Positions 62,975 to 64,000 of a stretch of DNA of 64,000 nucleotides are shown here, one piece after another. The DNA comes from UBA6985 sp946536225 (lineage in GTDB: Bacteria > Bacillota_I > Bacilli_A > RF39 > UBA660): positions 620,001-684,000 of the forward strand of contig CAMNEE010000001.1 in NCBI GenBank assembly GCA_946536225.1, written 5' to 3'. How positions within the stretch are numbered: position 1 is the first letter of the stretch; the number at the start of each line of letters is the position of its first letter. A program made the translations under genes and the position numbers. Below the pieces are notes generated by a model. The model worked only from the letters and a program-made list of their open reading frames with translations, did not search any database and had not been told where the DNA came from.

Positions 62975-63001
62975 AAAAAAGATAGATATTAATCTATCTT
63001 T
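62975..63001 (-). terminator. Terminator of the 312-residue membrane protein gene
   Basis: Stem AAAGATAGAT / ATCTATCTTT with loop ATTA and a T tail on the minus strand, overlapping the stop at 62989. Confidence 0.75.
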
Positions 63002-63927
63002 GTTCCTCCCCATTCAACAACTGTATAACCAGTTCTTACTCTGCTCTTAAGTACTTGTTCTTTTACTTGAGTATTCTTATCTACACCTTTATAAGTCATA
63101 AGAACTCTTATTAAAGTCTCAGGTGTAGGATTAATTTCAAGAGGAATATTATTTTCTACTTCACTAGTATCAGCAAATCTAATATAGTTATATTCGTTTT
63201 CTTCAAGAATTGGTAACCAATAAACTATAAACTCATTTGCTTCTCTTTCAGTTAAACCAAGTATAGATAGTTTTTCTTCTAGGAATGGTATAAGATCACT
63301 CTTAGCTACTACAAATCCATCTTCCTCTTCTTTAAATTTAATACTATTATTTGCTTCATAATAAAGAGCATAATAGTCTTTATTATTATAAGTAATAGTT
63401 CCATCTGGACGTGCTAAAACACTCCAACCATTTATATATCTTGGGTAACTTGTAGTTAATTTAGATGGATCCTTAAAACTTACATTTATATTCATATCCT
63501 CCCCAGGATATAAATATATAATTGGTTTATAAGCTACATCACCACAGTATGTTGGATTATCTTCCAACTTATAATATACTTTAACACTATCATATTCTTT
63601 TTTATTTACTTTAAATTCATCTTCATAATCCTCAGGTGCACATACTCCACAGTGAGTAGAAATATCATAGTATATTCTTAATTCTTTATTGTATATTTCG
63701 GTATATTTATGTTCAACTGTCTCTCCACATGAATTCATTTGATAAGATACAATTACTTTATCATCATAAACTTTAGTTGTTGCTCCTACAAAGTCTTGGT
63801 AATCTTTGAGTTCTACAATTTCTTTTTCGTTATTTATAACTAAATAACTTATAACTATAGTAACAACTATAATTGTTAAAACAATACAAGCTATAATTAC
63901 CTTTTTATCTAACTTTTGATTTTCCAT
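62989..63927 (-). CDS. Membrane-anchored conserved protein, unknown function
   Basis: A 312-residue protein with one N-terminal anchor (KVIIACIVLTIIVVTIVISYLVI) and a large external domain. The segments KPIIYLYPGEDMNINVSF, YINGWSVLARPDGTITYNNKDYYALYYE and NEFIVYWLPILEENEYNYIRF form a recognisable conserved family in Firmicutes with no assigned activity that I know. Three pairs of Cys in the first half may form disulfides. ATG at 63927 follows AAGGGG; TTG at 63945 is less likely. Four bases separate it from the upstream gene's stop. Confidence 0.75.
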   Translation of the reverse strand: MENQKLDKKVIIACIVLTIIVVTIVISYLVINNEKEIVELKDYQDFVGATTKVYDDKVIVSYQMNSCGETVEHKYTEIYNKELRIYYDISTHCGVCAPEDYEDEFKVNKKEYDSVKVYYKLEDNPTYCGDVAYKPIIYLYPGEDMNINVSFKDPSKLTTSYPRYINGWSVLARPDGTITYNNKDYYALYYEANNSIKFKEEEDGFVVAKSDLIPFLEEKLSILGLTEREANEFIVYWLPILEENEYNYIRFADTSEVENNIPLEINPTPETLIRVLMTYKGVDKNTQVKEQVLKSRVRTGYTVVEWGGTKID

Positions 63928-63931
63928 TTTA

Positions 63932-64000
63932 TCATTCCCCTTCAAGCCAAGCTTTAACTTCTTTTTTACTTTCCTTTGCTTTAGAACCTACAATAGCAAG
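63932..64000 (-). CDS. 3' end of an unidentified gene
   Basis: An open frame enters from the right edge and ends LAIVGSKAKESKKEVKAWLE then Gly-Glu and TGA. The stop is four bases from the next start, so the two genes are one operon. Too little sequence to name. Confidence 0.6.
   Translation of the reverse strand, partial: LAIVGSKAKESKKEVKAWLEGE

Overview
The window is AT-rich, compact DNA from a low-GC Gram-positive bacterium. It has the gene order of Bacilli-like Firmicutes (rnc-smc, mraZ-rsmH-ftsL-PBP, yqeG-yqeH-mutL, a CIRCE-controlled hrcA) and strong AGGAGG-type ribosome binding sites. TGG is used for Trp and TGA as a stop, so the code is the standard bacterial one. Short SMC arms, small proteins and very low GC suggest an uncultured gut Bacilli lineage (RF39/Erysipelotrichia-like). 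That placement is inference. The cell makes peptidoglycan: PBP, FtsL, an L,D-transpeptidase and a sortase are encoded.

Layout. 1-7.2 kb: 5' end of hrcA behind a CIRCE element, a DUF1292-like protein, a large coiled-coil membrane protein whose -10 box lies in a 19-bp palindrome, then smc and rnc. 7.3-10.2 kb: a ZnuA-like lipoprotein without its metal ligands, a DHH phosphoesterase and a membrane protein. 10.3-16.2 kb: tRNA-Ser, two prepilin-like surface proteins, an E2-like acyltransferase fold protein, a glycosyltransferase, and a tRNA-Lys/Ile/Glu operon. 16.2-22 kb: two membrane-anchored proteins and the start of the dcw cluster with MraZ boxes. 22-33.2 kb: a third prepilin-like protein, mutL-yqeH-yqeG, rpsT, a transglutaminase-like protein, a HigBA-type toxin-antitoxin pair with a frameshifted toxin, recD2 and two small membrane proteins.

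33.3-35.3 kb holds a two-gene ATPase + TOPRIM module with its own promoter and terminator, the best candidate for an anti-phage system here. 35.4-49.2 kb is a surface-polysaccharide locus: glycosyltransferases, a polysaccharide pyruvyl transferase, a UDP-galactopyranose-mutase-like flavoprotein, a Wzm/Wzt (TagGH)-type ABC exporter, an O-acyltransferase and a decayed membrane-protein gene. 49.3-53 kb is a type VII secretion effector module: two DUF4176 proteins, a WXG-type protein with a papain-like C-terminal domain, and a possible immunity gene. 53-64 kb carries envelope and housekeeping genes: class B sortase, L,D-transpeptidase, zinc-ribbon membrane proteins, HD-domain protein, acyltransferase, XRE regulator and nitroreductase.

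A recurrent theme is loss of catalytic or ligand residues in otherwise well-conserved folds: YqeG, the E2-like protein, the ZnuA-like lipoprotein, the sortase Arg and the HD-domain Asp. A second theme is the use of a type IV prepilin leader to carry BspA-type leucine-rich repeats. I saw no CRISPR array, rRNA, insertion sequence or complete prophage.
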